Source: JASGIT01 sp047601665
Lineage (GTDB): Bacteria; Pseudomonadota; Gammaproteobacteria; Burkholderiales; Burkholderiaceae_C
DNA: 64,000 nt
Direction of reading: 5' to 3'
Assembly: GCA_047601665.1 (NCBI GenBank)
Contig: JASGIT010000001.1
Coordinates: 4,595,551 to 4,659,550, forward strand
How positions within the stretch are numbered: the stretch's first letter is position 1; each line of letters opens with the position of its first letter. The position numbers were made by a program, and so were the translations under genes. Below the pieces are notes generated by a model. The model was not told the DNA's origin, did not search any database, and worked only from the letters and a program-made list of their open reading frames with translations. Positions 35,608 to 44,062 of this stretch are shown here, one piece after another.

Positions 35608-35637
35608 GTCTCTTCCTTGGACAGTGTTGGTAAATTT

Positions 35638-35658
35638 TGAGTATATATTTTATACTCA
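35638..35658. promoter_or_regulatory. Inverted repeat between HxlR and FAD-oxidoreductase genes
   Basis: TGAGTATA and TATACTCA separated by five bases form a perfect 8-5-8 dyad, in the middle of the divergent promoter. Probable HxlR-type operator. Confidence 0.6.
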
Positions 35659-35690
35659 CTCAAATCGACACCAGGAATGGAGCAACCACC

Positions 35691-37535
35691 GTGACCCATG
35701 CAGACGACACACCCCGGCAATCTTCAGGGATTCTGATCGAAGCGGAGGACTTCGAAACCTTCGGCGGCTGGGTCCTCGACTCCCAGTTCGAGACACAGAT
35801 GGGTTCGCCCTACCTGCTTGCGCACGGCCTGGGTCGGCCCGTCGCCGATGCCCGCACTGCGGTGGCGATCGCCGATGCCGGCGAATACGAGGTCTGGGTC
35901 CGAGCCAAGGATTGGGCGCCCTCGCACCATGCGGGGCGATTCACGCTCTCGATCAACGGCGCCACCCTCGCCACCGAATTCGGTGCGAACGGCCAGGACT
36001 GGTCGTGGCAGTCCGCCGGAAAGATCTCGCTGCCCCAGGGCGACGCCACGCTGGTGCTCCACGACCTGACCGGCTTCGATGGGCGATGCGATGCGATCTA
36101 CCTAAGCCGGGACGGCGTAGCGCCCCCCAATTCGGTTGACGCTGCGAGCCGCCGCTGGAGAAAGGCCTTGCGGGGGCTGCCTGAGCAGCCGACGGATGCC
36201 GGCTTCTACGACGTGGTCGTGGTGGGCGGCGGCATCTCTGGAAGCGCGGCGGCGCTGGCCGCGGCCCGCCTCGGCCAGCGCGTGGCGCTGATCCACGACC
36301 GGCCCCTGCTCGGCGGCAACGCGAGCAAGGAGATCGGCCTGAGCCCGCGGGGCGCGCAGGGCTCCCTCCTCAAGGAAATGTCGGCCCGCACGCCCGACGG
36401 CGACCTCATGGCGTTCTCGCTGCTCCAGGCGGAGCCGACCGCCTCCATCTTCCTCGAGCACCGGATCGTCGGCACCGTCCGGGAAGGCAACCGGATCATC
36501 TCGGTGGACGCCGTGCAGGCCTGCGGCGGGCACGAGCGCCGCTTCCGGGGCGACATGTTCATCGACGGCACCGGCACCGCGATGCTGGGCGTGCTGGCGG
36601 GCGCTGAGACCCTGTTCGGCCGGGAGGCACGCTCGGAATTCGACGAGCCCTACGCACCCGAGGTGCGCGACGAGATGCACCACGGCAACACGCTGTTCTT
36701 TCGCACGCGCATGGCGGATCACCCGGTGCCGTTCCCGGACGTGCCCTGGGCGACCGAGGTGTCGAAGGACTACGCCAACCTGAGCGGCCAGTTGATCGAG
36801 CCCGGCATCGAGAACGGCCCCGGCCCCCGTGCCGGCTCCAACCCCGATGCGCCGGAATTCAGGTTCGGCAGGAAGGCCGACGTGTTTCCCGCGACGCACT
36901 TCTGGGAGTACGGCCAGTGGCTCGACCCCTACACCGAGGGCGAACGCATCCGTGACTACCTCCTCAAGGCGCTCTACGGCACGTTTTCGAACGTCAAGCG
37001 TCTGGAGCCGGAAAAATACGCCAACCTCGAATTGGAATGGCTGGCCTTCGTGGCGGCCCAGGGCGAGTTCCGGCGCTACCGGGGCGACTACATCCTCACC
37101 GAGAACGATGTACGCAACCGCAGGGCGTTCGAAGACACGGTGGTCGCCAACGATGGCGCGTTCTGCATCCACTGCGCGTGGGCACCGGGCGAGGGGGAAT
37201 ACGACTTCCGCCTCAAGGACTGGATCTGGGACGAGCGCGACAAGCAGGCCTATGGCATCCCGTTCCGCTGCCTGTACTCGGCGAACATCGACAACCTGAT
37301 GATGGCAGGCAAGCACATCAGCGTCACCCACGTCGCGGGGTCATCCACCAAGCTCATGGGCAATGGCGCGCAGCATGGCATCGCCGTCGCGGTCGCAGCA
37401 TTCCTTTGCAAGAAGCACGGCACGACGCCCCGTGGCCTCTACGAAAGCCACCTTGGCGAACTCAAGGATCTCGCGAGCCAGCTCGGCTGCGATCACGCGC
37501 CGCCTCGAAAGCTGTTCGCGTTCGAGGACAACTGA
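35691..37535 (+). CDS. FAD-dependent oxidoreductase with N-terminal beta-sandwich
   Basis: 614 aa from the GTG at 35691, preceded by AGGAATGGAG; a TTG at 35637 would place the operator dyad inside the gene. Residues about 10-130 look like a carbohydrate-binding-type beta-sandwich (IEAEDFETFGGWVLDSQF...). The Rossmann motif VVVGGGISGSAAALAAARLG follows near residue 180, with LLGGNASKEIG, the pattern of the FAD_oxidored (PF12831) family, and a C-terminal NLMMAGKHISVTHVA. Substrate unknown; likely a polar or sugar-linked compound. Confidence 0.85.
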   Translation: MTHADDTPRQSSGILIEAEDFETFGGWVLDSQFETQMGSPYLLAHGLGRPVADARTAVAIADAGEYEVWVRAKDWAPSHHAGRFTLSINGATLATEFGANGQDWSWQSAGKISLPQGDATLVLHDLTGFDGRCDAIYLSRDGVAPPNSVDAASRRWRKALRGLPEQPTDAGFYDVVVVGGGISGSAAALAAARLGQRVALIHDRPLLGGNASKEIGLSPRGAQGSLLKEMSARTPDGDLMAFSLLQAEPTASIFLEHRIVGTVREGNRIISVDAVQACGGHERRFRGDMFIDGTGTAMLGVLAGAETLFGREARSEFDEPYAPEVRDEMHHGNTLFFRTRMADHPVPFPDVPWATEVSKDYANLSGQLIEPGIENGPGPRAGSNPDAPEFRFGRKADVFPATHFWEYGQWLDPYTEGERIRDYLLKALYGTFSNVKRLEPEKYANLELEWLAFVAAQGEFRRYRGDYILTENDVRNRRAFEDTVVANDGAFCIHCAWAPGEGEYDFRLKDWIWDERDKQAYGIPFRCLYSANIDNLMMAGKHISVTHVAGSSTKLMGNGAQHGIAVAVAAFLCKKHGTTPRGLYESHLGELKDLASQLGCDHAPPRKLFAFEDN

Positions 37536-37613
37536 CAGAGTCCCTTGGCAATGCATGGCGGCCCCCGGATGCCCCGGCCGGGACAATGAAACAACTCTTG
37601 CGGAGAAGAATGT

Positions 37614-38405
37614 ATGGACTATCAGAACTTTGAATACGACGTGCATGAAAGCGTTGCGCGCATCACGATCAACCGGCCCAAAAGCTACAACGCGCTGGAC
37701 CTGCCGTCCATGAAGGAACTGTGCGATCTCGTGAACCGCTGCAGCAGCGACTCGCGGGTCCGTGCGGTGGTCATCAGCGGCAGCGGAGCCCATGCCTTCT
37801 GCGCCGGCGGCGATGTGGCGTCGTTCGCGGCCAATGCGGACACGGTCGATCTCCTGCTCAAGGAAATGACCGGCTACTTCCACATGGCCATCTCCCGCCT
37901 CGCGTGGATGGATGCCCCGGTGATCGCGGCTGTCAACGGCGTGGCGGCGGGGGCCGGCCTCAGCCTGGCGGCAGCTTGCGACCTCGCCATCGCCTCGGAC
38001 CATGCCAGGTTCGCGAGCGCCTATTCGACCGTCGGACTCTCTCCCGACGGCAGTTCCTCCTGGTACCTCCCCCGCTTGATAGGGCGGCGCCGCACGATGG
38101 AGCTGTACTTGACGCCGCGCTCCTTGTCCGCGCAGGAGGCGGTGGACTGGGGGCTGATCAACCGGGTGGTTCCGCAGGACCAGTTCGCGGCCGAGGTGAA
38201 CCAGCTTGCAGCGCAGATCGCCTCCGGCCCCACCAGGGCTTATGGCGGCGTGAAGAAGCTCATGATGCTGTCGAGTAATGACACCTTGGAGTCGCAGATG
38301 GAGCGGGAAACCCGGCAGATCGCGGAACTGGCGATGTCGAACGATGGACGCGAGGGTGCCAAAGCCTTCGTGGAAAAGCGCAAGCCGGTTTTCACGGGCT
38401 ACTGA
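37614..38405 (+). CDS. Enoyl-CoA hydratase/isomerase family protein
   Basis: 263 aa crotonase-fold enzyme. Oxyanion-hole segments HAFCAGGDVASFAAN and GVAAGAGLSLAAACDLAIAS are present. The usual second catalytic glutamate region reads VGLSPDGSSSWYLPRLIG, as in PaaG-type isomerases (D in place of E). Belongs to the catabolic block and probably to the same transcript as the FAD oxidoreductase (79-base gap). Confidence 0.9.
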   Translation: MDYQNFEYDVHESVARITINRPKSYNALDLPSMKELCDLVNRCSSDSRVRAVVISGSGAHAFCAGGDVASFAANADTVDLLLKEMTGYFHMAISRLAWMDAPVIAAVNGVAAGAGLSLAAACDLAIASDHARFASAYSTVGLSPDGSSSWYLPRLIGRRRTMELYLTPRSLSAQEAVDWGLINRVVPQDQFAAEVNQLAAQIASGPTRAYGGVKKLMMLSSNDTLESQMERETRQIAELAMSNDGREGAKAFVEKRKPVFTGY

Positions 38406-39174
38406 GGTGACCCTGTCGAGCCGCTCAGTAGCAGTGCGACCGGCATGATGGCCTGATCAGCCTTAAAGGCCCAATACTGGGACAGGCAGAACGTCCGCAA
38501 CAACGTCATTCAACGTAGGCTGCGAGGTTGGCGAGTGAGGAACTCATGCCGATCTCATGGTCTGCGGGAGAAATAGACGAGTAGAAACTGACTCAACTAG
38601 TAGCGTCGCAGGGTCTCATGCACCTCGATTTCGCCGGAGTCAAGCTCAAGCCACGTGACTTCCTTGATCGCGCGCTTCGCCTGGTCAATCCTGAATTTTG
38701 CCGTTCCAGAGATGTCGGATCGCTGTATCACCCATTCTTCTCGCTCCCAAGGTTCGGGCTCCTCGTTCTGTCCGCGGTAGCCCCAGTCCATCCAACTCAG
38801 TTCGTGTTGGGACTCCATCTCGCCTTCGAATGTCAAGGTACATTCGCCGTCGCCGTCGCCTATGCCGACGATGCGAACATCGGCGATGGAACAACCCTCA
38901 TTTTTCGAGCGATTGATTCGGTGCTGGTCATCGGACGGATAGAAGTGGAGGCCTGCAACGATGTCGTCGATATCCTTGGCAACGACATCGAAGTCTTCCA
39001 GAACGATGCTGCGCATCGCCTCAATCTCCGCACCATCTCCAAGTAGCAGTTCGGTCAGGCGCGGCAAGCTTGAAAAGTGGAGCAGCGCTGGATGGCGTTC
39101 ACAGGCAAGCTTGAAGTCATGATCGGCCGAGACGATTGCGATGCACCGCTCTGGGGTCTTCTGCGCATGAGCAT

Positions 39175-40272
39175 CTAGTGTCCTGTCCCGTTAATTCGAC
39201 CGCAGAGGCGAGATAGTTTCTCGAGGATCGAGTCGGCGGTGGCCGTCCAGGTGAAGGGTTTGCAGCTCTCGTTGTAGTGGCTGACGAATGTGTCAATCTT
39301 GTTCGTCAGCTCCTTGACGCTTTTGAACGAACCGCGCCGGATAGCCTTGTCGGTGATGATGGCGAAGAAGCGTTCAACCTGATTGAGCCAGCTGGAGTAG
39401 GTCGGCACGAAGTGCATGTGCCAGCGTGGCCGCTGCGCGAGCCAGGCGCGCACCTTCGGATGCTTGTGGCTGGCGTAGTTGTCCACGATGCAGTGCACGT
39501 CCAGCTCCTGTGGCACGGCCTTGTCGATCTCACGCAGGAAGCTCAAGAACTCCTGGTGCCGATGGCGAGGCTTGCAACTGGCAAGGATTGCGCCGTTGAG
39601 TACGTTCAGGGCTGCGAACAGTGTTGTTGTCCCATGGCGTACGTAGTCGTGCGTGACGCCCTCGACGTAGCCCAATCCCATCGGCAGCATGGGCTGCGTG
39701 CGCTCCAGCGCTTGGCATTGGCTCTTCTCGTCAACGCACAACACCAGTGCGTTGTGCGGCGGATTCAGGTACAGGCCCACCACGTCGCGCAGCTTCTCGA
39801 TAAACAGCGGGTCTGTCGAGAGCTTGAAACTCTGGACGCGATGCGGCTTCAGCTGAAACGCATTGAGGTAACGAGCCACCGTGCTCTTGCTGATGCCCGT
39901 CTCTGAGGCAAGACCACGCGTACTCCAGTGCGTGGCGCCACCCGAGGGCTTGGTGTGCAACGTCTTGTTGATCAGCTCGGCAATGCGTTCGTCGTTCACC
40001 GTGCGCGGCCGCCCTGAGCGCAGCTCGTCGTACAGACCCGTGAGCCGATCTCGCGCATAGCGCCCGCGCCACCTGTTGACCGTATTGCGGTCAAGTCCCA
40101 GCCGCTTGGCGACTTCGGTGCTCGCAACGCCGGCACCTTCGCATGCCAGCACGATGCGCGCGCGCAGCGACAGCGCCGCAGGCAGCGAGCGCGACCGTGC
40201 CATTGACGTCAGCTCGGCACGCTCACTCTCGCTCAGCTCAATGTTGGTTGTGCGGGTATGGGCATTGGGCAT
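39175..40272 (-). CDS. IS630-family transposase
   Basis: 365-aa DDE transposase. N-terminal helix-turn-helix (AKRLGLDRNTVNRWRGRYA), catalytic D in LVLCVDEKSQ, D in HCIVDNYASHKHP and E in WLNQVERFF. The stop codon TAG is completed by the target TA and the next host base, outside the element proper. Appears intact. Confidence 0.93.
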   Translation of the reverse strand: MPNAHTRTTNIELSESERAELTSMARSRSLPAALSLRARIVLACEGAGVASTEVAKRLGLDRNTVNRWRGRYARDRLTGLYDELRSGRPRTVNDERIAELINKTLHTKPSGGATHWSTRGLASETGISKSTVARYLNAFQLKPHRVQSFKLSTDPLFIEKLRDVVGLYLNPPHNALVLCVDEKSQCQALERTQPMLPMGLGYVEGVTHDYVRHGTTTLFAALNVLNGAILASCKPRHRHQEFLSFLREIDKAVPQELDVHCIVDNYASHKHPKVRAWLAQRPRWHMHFVPTYSSWLNQVERFFAIITDKAIRRGSFKSVKELTNKIDTFVSHYNESCKPFTWTATADSILEKLSRLCGRINGTGH

Positions 40273-40338
40273 CAGGCACCTCCAAGGATGCCTTATCCCA
40301 AGCAGCTCTTGTGCCTACAAATTAACGGGACAGGACAC
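39178..40338 (-). mobile_element. IS630-family insertion sequence, complete
   Basis: 1161 bp bounded by perfect 19-bp inverted repeats GTGTCCTGTCCCGTTAATT and its complement, flanked by TA on both sides (39176-39177 and 40339-40340), the IS630/Tc1 target rule. Inserted in the PIN-domain gene. Confidence 0.95.
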
Positions 40339-40810
40339 TAGTGCGGCCAATGCAAGCGCGTCGGGGAACTCCTTTCGCTTCTTGCCTTCGCCGAATGGGG
40401 CCGCGCAGCGGTCGTACCAGTCCATTACCCGCTCGAGTTGGATGTCGGCGTATCCCAACCGGACAACATCGAACTGCTTGAGAAAACTCGTCCACTCATC
40501 CATGGCAACTTGAGTGACCTCCCACGTGTGCTTTGAAGAGATCGAAGCCTGCGGGAAATGGCGCCACTTGGCCAGGAATGGAGCCTTACGTCGCGCATCC
40601 TCCAGTGCTTGAAGGGCTTCTGCGGCCCGGGTACGAATGTGCCGCTTAACCTCACGCTCGGTGACGTCCGGCAACAGCAGCGGGATTCCGTTTGCCTTGG
40701 CTACTGGCGCGAACGATGTAAGCGCAGTTGAGGAGAAGTTGTACCCCTGCCCTGCAAATATGCTGGTATCGAGGAATGCTGCGGATGGTTTCATGGCCCT
40801 TGTAGAGCGT

Positions 40811-41122
40811 TCAAGCCGCAGGGGTCGGTGCAGCCAAAGGCTGCACCGCCAGCCGCATCCCCATCGCCTTGAGAATGGCCGATAGGCTGCTGAGCGCCGG
40901 ATTGCCCTTCGGCGACAACGTGCGATAGAGCTGGGTCGGATTCAGGTGCGCCTGTTCGGCCACGGCCTGCACGCCACCAAACGCCTGCGCCATCTGGCGC
41001 AGCACGATCAGCAGCTCGGCCTGGTCGCCATCGGCCAGGATGCCATTGATGACCTCCAGCGCCAGCGTCGGATCACTACCGTACAGCTCGGCCATCGCTT
41101 CGTCATGGGGTCTGCTTCTCAT
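40811..41122 (-). CDS. HigA-like addiction-module antidote
   Basis: 103 aa from the ATG at 41122. The C-terminal half (GGVQAVAEQAHLNPTQLYRTLSPKGNPALSSLSAILKAMGMRL) is an XRE-type helix-turn-helix of the addiction module antidote family. Overlaps the toxin gene by 20 bases, toxin first, as in HigBA-like systems. Confidence 0.85.
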   Translation of the reverse strand: MRSRPHDEAMAELYGSDPTLALEVINGILADGDQAELLIVLRQMAQAFGGVQAVAEQAHLNPTQLYRTLSPKGNPALSSLSAILKAMGMRLAVQPLAAPTPAA

Positions 41123-41453
41123 CATCCGATCTCCGTTGCCAGTCCTGCCAATAACCCACCGCTCGGGCGATATCCGCATCCTGCGTCCGTTTGTCACCGC
41201 CGCACAGCAGCAGCACCACGCGATGACCGGACACGGCGTAATACACCCGATAGCCCGGCCCCACGTCGACGCGCAGTTCCCAGACACCATCACGGCAGAA
41301 TTTGTGATCGCCGAAATTGCCCAGTTCGGCCCGGGCCACCCGGCGAATCACCGCCACCTTGGCCTGGCTATCACGCAGGCGCCGCAGCCAATCCGAGTAG
41401 AGATCCTGATGCTCGCCCGGCGTCAGGTAGTGCTCGATTCGATAGGCATTCAT
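41103..41453 (-). CDS. RelE/HigB-like toxin (Gp49 family)
   Basis: 116 aa. YLTPGEHQDLYSDWLRRLRDSQAKVAVIRRVARAELGNFGDHK and ELRVDVGPGYRVYYAVSGHRVVLLLCGGDKRTQ are the conserved blocks of the addiction-module killer family related to RelE. Likely a ribosome-dependent mRNA endonuclease, neutralised by the following antidote. Confidence 0.88.
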   Translation of the reverse strand: MNAYRIEHYLTPGEHQDLYSDWLRRLRDSQAKVAVIRRVARAELGNFGDHKFCRDGVWELRVDVGPGYRVYYAVSGHRVVLLLCGGDKRTQDADIARAVGYWQDWQRRSDDEKQTP

Positions 41454-42090
41454 TTTCGTCTATAAACGAAATATGGTCAAGCTGTCGATTCAGGCGTTGC
41501 CGAGGCCCGCTTCGTGCCCGGCGGCACAGAGCGGGTCGGCGCCTTACGGTGCCTGTATGGCCGATAGTTCCCCAAGCTCGTTGGCGTAGTCCCTCCCCCA
41601 CCCGTCGCCTCCTTTGTCGCGCTGGGCGTGACAATGACGGCGTTGCCGATGGTTTCCTGGCGCCGCGCGGCCACCTTCTGCGGCTTGCAGCGCGACAGCC
41701 GCAGCAGCGGTATGGACGGCCTGGGTTTCGGCTTGGGTAACGGCATTCATGATCTAACTCCTGCAAAGTTGGCTGTTGAAGAAAACCGCACACCGGATTC
41801 CAAGATTCGGAGCCCAGCCTCGTGGCTGTTCGGTGCGGTTGGGACGAAGAACCTGGTTGGCCCTGTTGCCACCGTCTTTCCTGAGTTCATCGCCCGCGAC
41901 GAAAGGGAGCGCGCGGACGGGGGTCGTCAAGGAGACCAGCGCCAGGTAGGTGCGGCCCGCAGGCGCAGCCGAGGACACGGCCTGGCGCGCCTTGACGGCA
42001 CACGGCCGCGGGCTACAGTCGCGATGAAGGTGATGGAGTCAGGGAAGACGGCTGGACATGGCAACGGCCGTCCCTGTGTGCCTACCGCAC
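41454..42090. other. Degenerate ICE accessory region
   Basis: On the minus strand a reading frame from the ATG at 41750 starts MNAVTQAETQAVHTAAA, like the N-termini of ICE ParB-type or related proteins, but after about 25 codons plausible coding moves to another frame (ARRQETIGNAVIVTPSATKE...STA, ending 41477). Probably a frameshifted fragment. 41760-42090 holds no gene I can support. Confidence 0.35.
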
Positions 42091-42220
42091 GGCAAGCGCG
42101 AGCGCGCAGGCCCGAAGCTGGAAGCCGGGCCGAAGGCGTCAGCCGACCGGAGGGAGGGGACGATCGAAGCCCGAAGGGGCGAGACGCCGCAGGCAGCTCG
42201 ATGCGCTAGCACGAGAGCGC
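42091..42220. repeat. Structured dispersed repeat, copy A
   Basis: About 120 bp repeated at 43139-43260. Outer stem GGCGTC (42135-42140) with GACGCC (42183-42188) encloses a hairpin GCCC-gaag-GGGC (42169-42180). Conserved as nucleotide sequence, not as protein. Confidence 0.7.
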
Positions 42221-42318
42221 GCCCGGCCATCTCCCAAGTGGCCGGGGACGCCCACATGACTTCCACGAAATCCCCATAGACCACGGTCTTCCAAGGCATC
42301 GGCACAATCAAGCCATCC

Positions 42319-42540
42319 ATGGACATACGAGAACTGCACGACGACGACCTGCGCACCCAGGCCCGCGAATGGCGACAACGCGCCCTGCGCGGCGAGAAAG
42401 ACGCACGCGGCTTGGCGCACGAACTGGAATGCGAGGTGCGCCGGCGCTTTCCCCGCACCGACGCACCCCACGCCCTGGCACCAGTACACCGGCTTGGCGC
42501 CATGCCGCCGACCACGCAGCGGCGCTGGGCGCCCTGGTGA
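42319..42540 (+). CDS. Small conserved ICE protein, unknown function
   Basis: 73 aa, beginning MDIRELHDDDLRTQAREWRQRALRGEKDARG, a charged helical protein of a type commonly found in PAGI-2/Tn4371-like ICEs. No known motif. Sits between the structured repeat and the DUF2958 gene, convergent with the latter. Confidence 0.65.
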   Translation: MDIRELHDDDLRTQAREWRQRALRGEKDARGLAHELECEVRRRFPRTDAPHALAPVHRLGAMPPTTQRRWAPW

Positions 42541-42587
42541 ACGCCCAGAGCAAAAACCTGCAAGGGGCGTAAGCCCCTTGGGTAGGA

Positions 42588-42938
42588 TCAGGTGACGATT
42601 CGCCCGCCCAGTCGCGCATCGCGCGCGTAGGCGCTCAACCGCTTCTCGGCCCGGAAATACAGGTCGCGCTCGACCGGCAGGCCCAGCCGGCCGCGCAAGG
42701 CAGTGATTTCCTTGAGACTCGCATAGCCCAATTCAGGCATCCCAAAGCCCAAGTCGCAGAGGCCGAAACAGAGGTCGCCATCCTCTGGGTCTGCGGCTCC
42801 CAGCAGCCAGGTCGCGCCGCCGTCTGGCGTGAACAGCTTGACCACAGGCGCAGGATCGAAGTCCGGGTTCTCCATGGATTCGCGGCCGTTGGCCAGCAGC
42901 AGCGCAGGCTGCTCGTCGGTGATGAGTACGTTGTTCAT
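42588..42938 (-). CDS. DUF2958 family protein
   Basis: 116 aa from the ATG at 42938, which has AGGAG upstream. The opening LITDEQPALLLANG and the region VVKLFTPDGGATWLL...DEDGDLCFGLCDLGFGMPELG-like pattern identify DUF2958, a small ICE/plasmid protein of unknown role. A degenerate copy lies at 8154-8229. The longer upstream frame is non-coding repeat DNA. Confidence 0.85.
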   Translation of the reverse strand: MNNVLITDEQPALLLANGRESMENPDFDPAPVVKLFTPDGGATWLLGAADPEDGDLCFGLCDLGFGMPELGYASLKEITALRGRLGLPVERDLYFRAEKRLSAYARDARLGGRIVT

Positions 42939-43138
42939 GTGAACTCCTGAAAGGTTGCCGGGCGGAATTGCCCAGCCCTTTCGGGTCACGGCGCAGCGCA
43001 AGCAGTCAAGGGTCAACGACGGCCGCAGGCCGCAAGCGTGCCTGCACGCGCAGCCCTTGCACTGCGAGAACGGCATGGTACGGTGAAAGGGACAGCAAGA
43101 CCGCCCACACCCCGCCCGTCGCACACTCGGTATTCGGG

Positions 43139-43260
43139 GCAAGCGCAGCGCGCAGGCCCGCCAGGGCCGGAGGCGTCAGCCGACCGAAGGGAGGGGACGA
43201 TGGAAGCCCGAACGGGGCGAGACGCCACAGGTGGCTCGATGCGCAAGCACGACAGCGCGA
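43139..43260. repeat. Structured dispersed repeat, copy B
   Basis: Second copy of the element at 42091-42220. The outer stem GGCGTC (43172-43177)/GACGCC (43221-43226) and inner hairpin GCCC (43206-43209)/GGGC (43215-43218) are kept although the loop differs in length. Lies upstream of the DUF2958 gene in minus-strand sense. Confidence 0.7.
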
Positions 43261-43398
43261 CGGCGGAACGCTGGGACGCCGGGACGGGGCAGTCCGCAGT
43301 ACAGATGCGTTTTCGCACGCACGAGGTTCGCTCTTCTACGCCGCAGCAAGTTGTCCCGATAGACAGTGAGCGTCACCATATCCCCATGCAGCACGTTC

Positions 43399-43776
43399 AT
43401 GGAGTCCGTGGTGGAGCAGTTACGACAAACATCCCATGCAGACAGCACCGACACAAGCCGATCACTTCCTCTTCCAGGAACGGAGGCTTACGAGGCACTG
43501 CCGCAATTTCCCAACCGCAGCCCCCTACCCTTCCGGCGCATCATCCGCCGCAGCGAACTGCGACAGATCGTTCCCCTGGCCGAGACGACGATCTACGAAA
43601 TGGAACAGCGCGGCGAATTCCCCAGGCGCTTTCGCCTCACGGCCCGCTGCGTCGTCTGGGATCTGGAAGAAGTCGAGGCCTGGATCGAGGAACGCAAACA
43701 GGCCTCGCGCTCGGCGAGGCCCATTGCACCTGCCGGCCCCGATGTCAGGCTGCGCCAATACCGGCCGGTCCGATGA
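43399..43776 (+). CDS. AlpA-like helix-turn-helix regulator
   Basis: 125 aa. The core RIIRRSELRQIVPLAETTIYEMEQRGEFPRRFRL...VVWDLEEVEAWIEERK is the AlpA/excisionase-type MerR-like DNA-binding domain used by ICEs and prophages to control integrase and excision genes. Start uncertain: ATG at 43399 or GTG at 43366, neither with a clear ribosome site. Confidence 0.85.
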   Translation: MESVVEQLRQTSHADSTDTSRSLPLPGTEAYEALPQFPNRSPLPFRRIIRRSELRQIVPLAETTIYEMEQRGEFPRRFRLTARCVVWDLEEVEAWIEERKQASRSARPIAPAGPDVRLRQYRPVR

Positions 43777-43802
43777 ACGGCCGGTACATGGCACAGCCCG
43801 CA

Positions 43803-44048
43803 TCAAGGCAACCCGGCATCCGTCCGAATCAGCGATGTGTCCGGCAGGACCTGCGCCATCTGGGTAACGACCAGAGCCACCGCCGCATCGCCATCCAACG
43901 CCTCCCGGCTGAAAGCCAGCGCGACATGCCCAGGCCGACCCCAGCCCACCGTGGCATCGACGCAGTGACTGCCTGCGAGCCGGCGCAAGACTTCGTCTTG
44001 CGGCACATCTGGATCCAGCGCATATACCAGCGTGAAGTCGTGAACCAT
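43803..44048 (-). CDS. Small protein, possibly truncated antitoxin-like
   Basis: 81 aa. FTLVYALDPDVPQDEVLRRLAGSHCVDATVGWGRPGHVALAF resembles the N-terminal half of small proteins that in other genomes continue into an XRE helix-turn-helix; here that half is absent. It follows the AbiEii gene by 14 bases in the same direction, so it may be the third gene of that operon. Confidence 0.55.
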   Translation of the reverse strand: MVHDFTLVYALDPDVPQDEVLRRLAGSHCVDATVGWGRPGHVALAFSREALDGDAAVALVVTQMAQVLPDTSLIRTDAGLP

Positions 44049-44062
44049 CGCATCGCCCTTCC

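Larger units (their letters stand above)
38597..40794 (-). pseudogene. PIN-domain (DUF4935-like) toxin gene interrupted by IS630
   Basis: Removing 39178-40338 plus one TA restores a single 344-codon frame: ...FPDALALAAL joins DAHAQKTPERCIAIVSADHDFKLAC. The restored protein has the PIN nuclease acidic residues (D9 in AAFLDTSIF, E in LPDVTEREVKRHI, D in FPDALA, D in VSADHDF) and a long C-terminal domain. Such proteins are predicted RNases, usually toxins. As it stands, only a 150-residue N-terminal part and a separate C-terminal frame could be made. Confidence 0.85.

Noticed and set aside
35637..35690. TTG start for the FAD oxidoreductase
   Set aside because: It would place the divergent operator dyad inside the gene; the GTG at 35691 has a better upstream site.
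43013..43318. 101-codon minus-strand frame over repeat copy B
   Set aside because: The similarity between the two repeat copies is at DNA level and frame is not kept through their ends; treated as a non-coding repeat.
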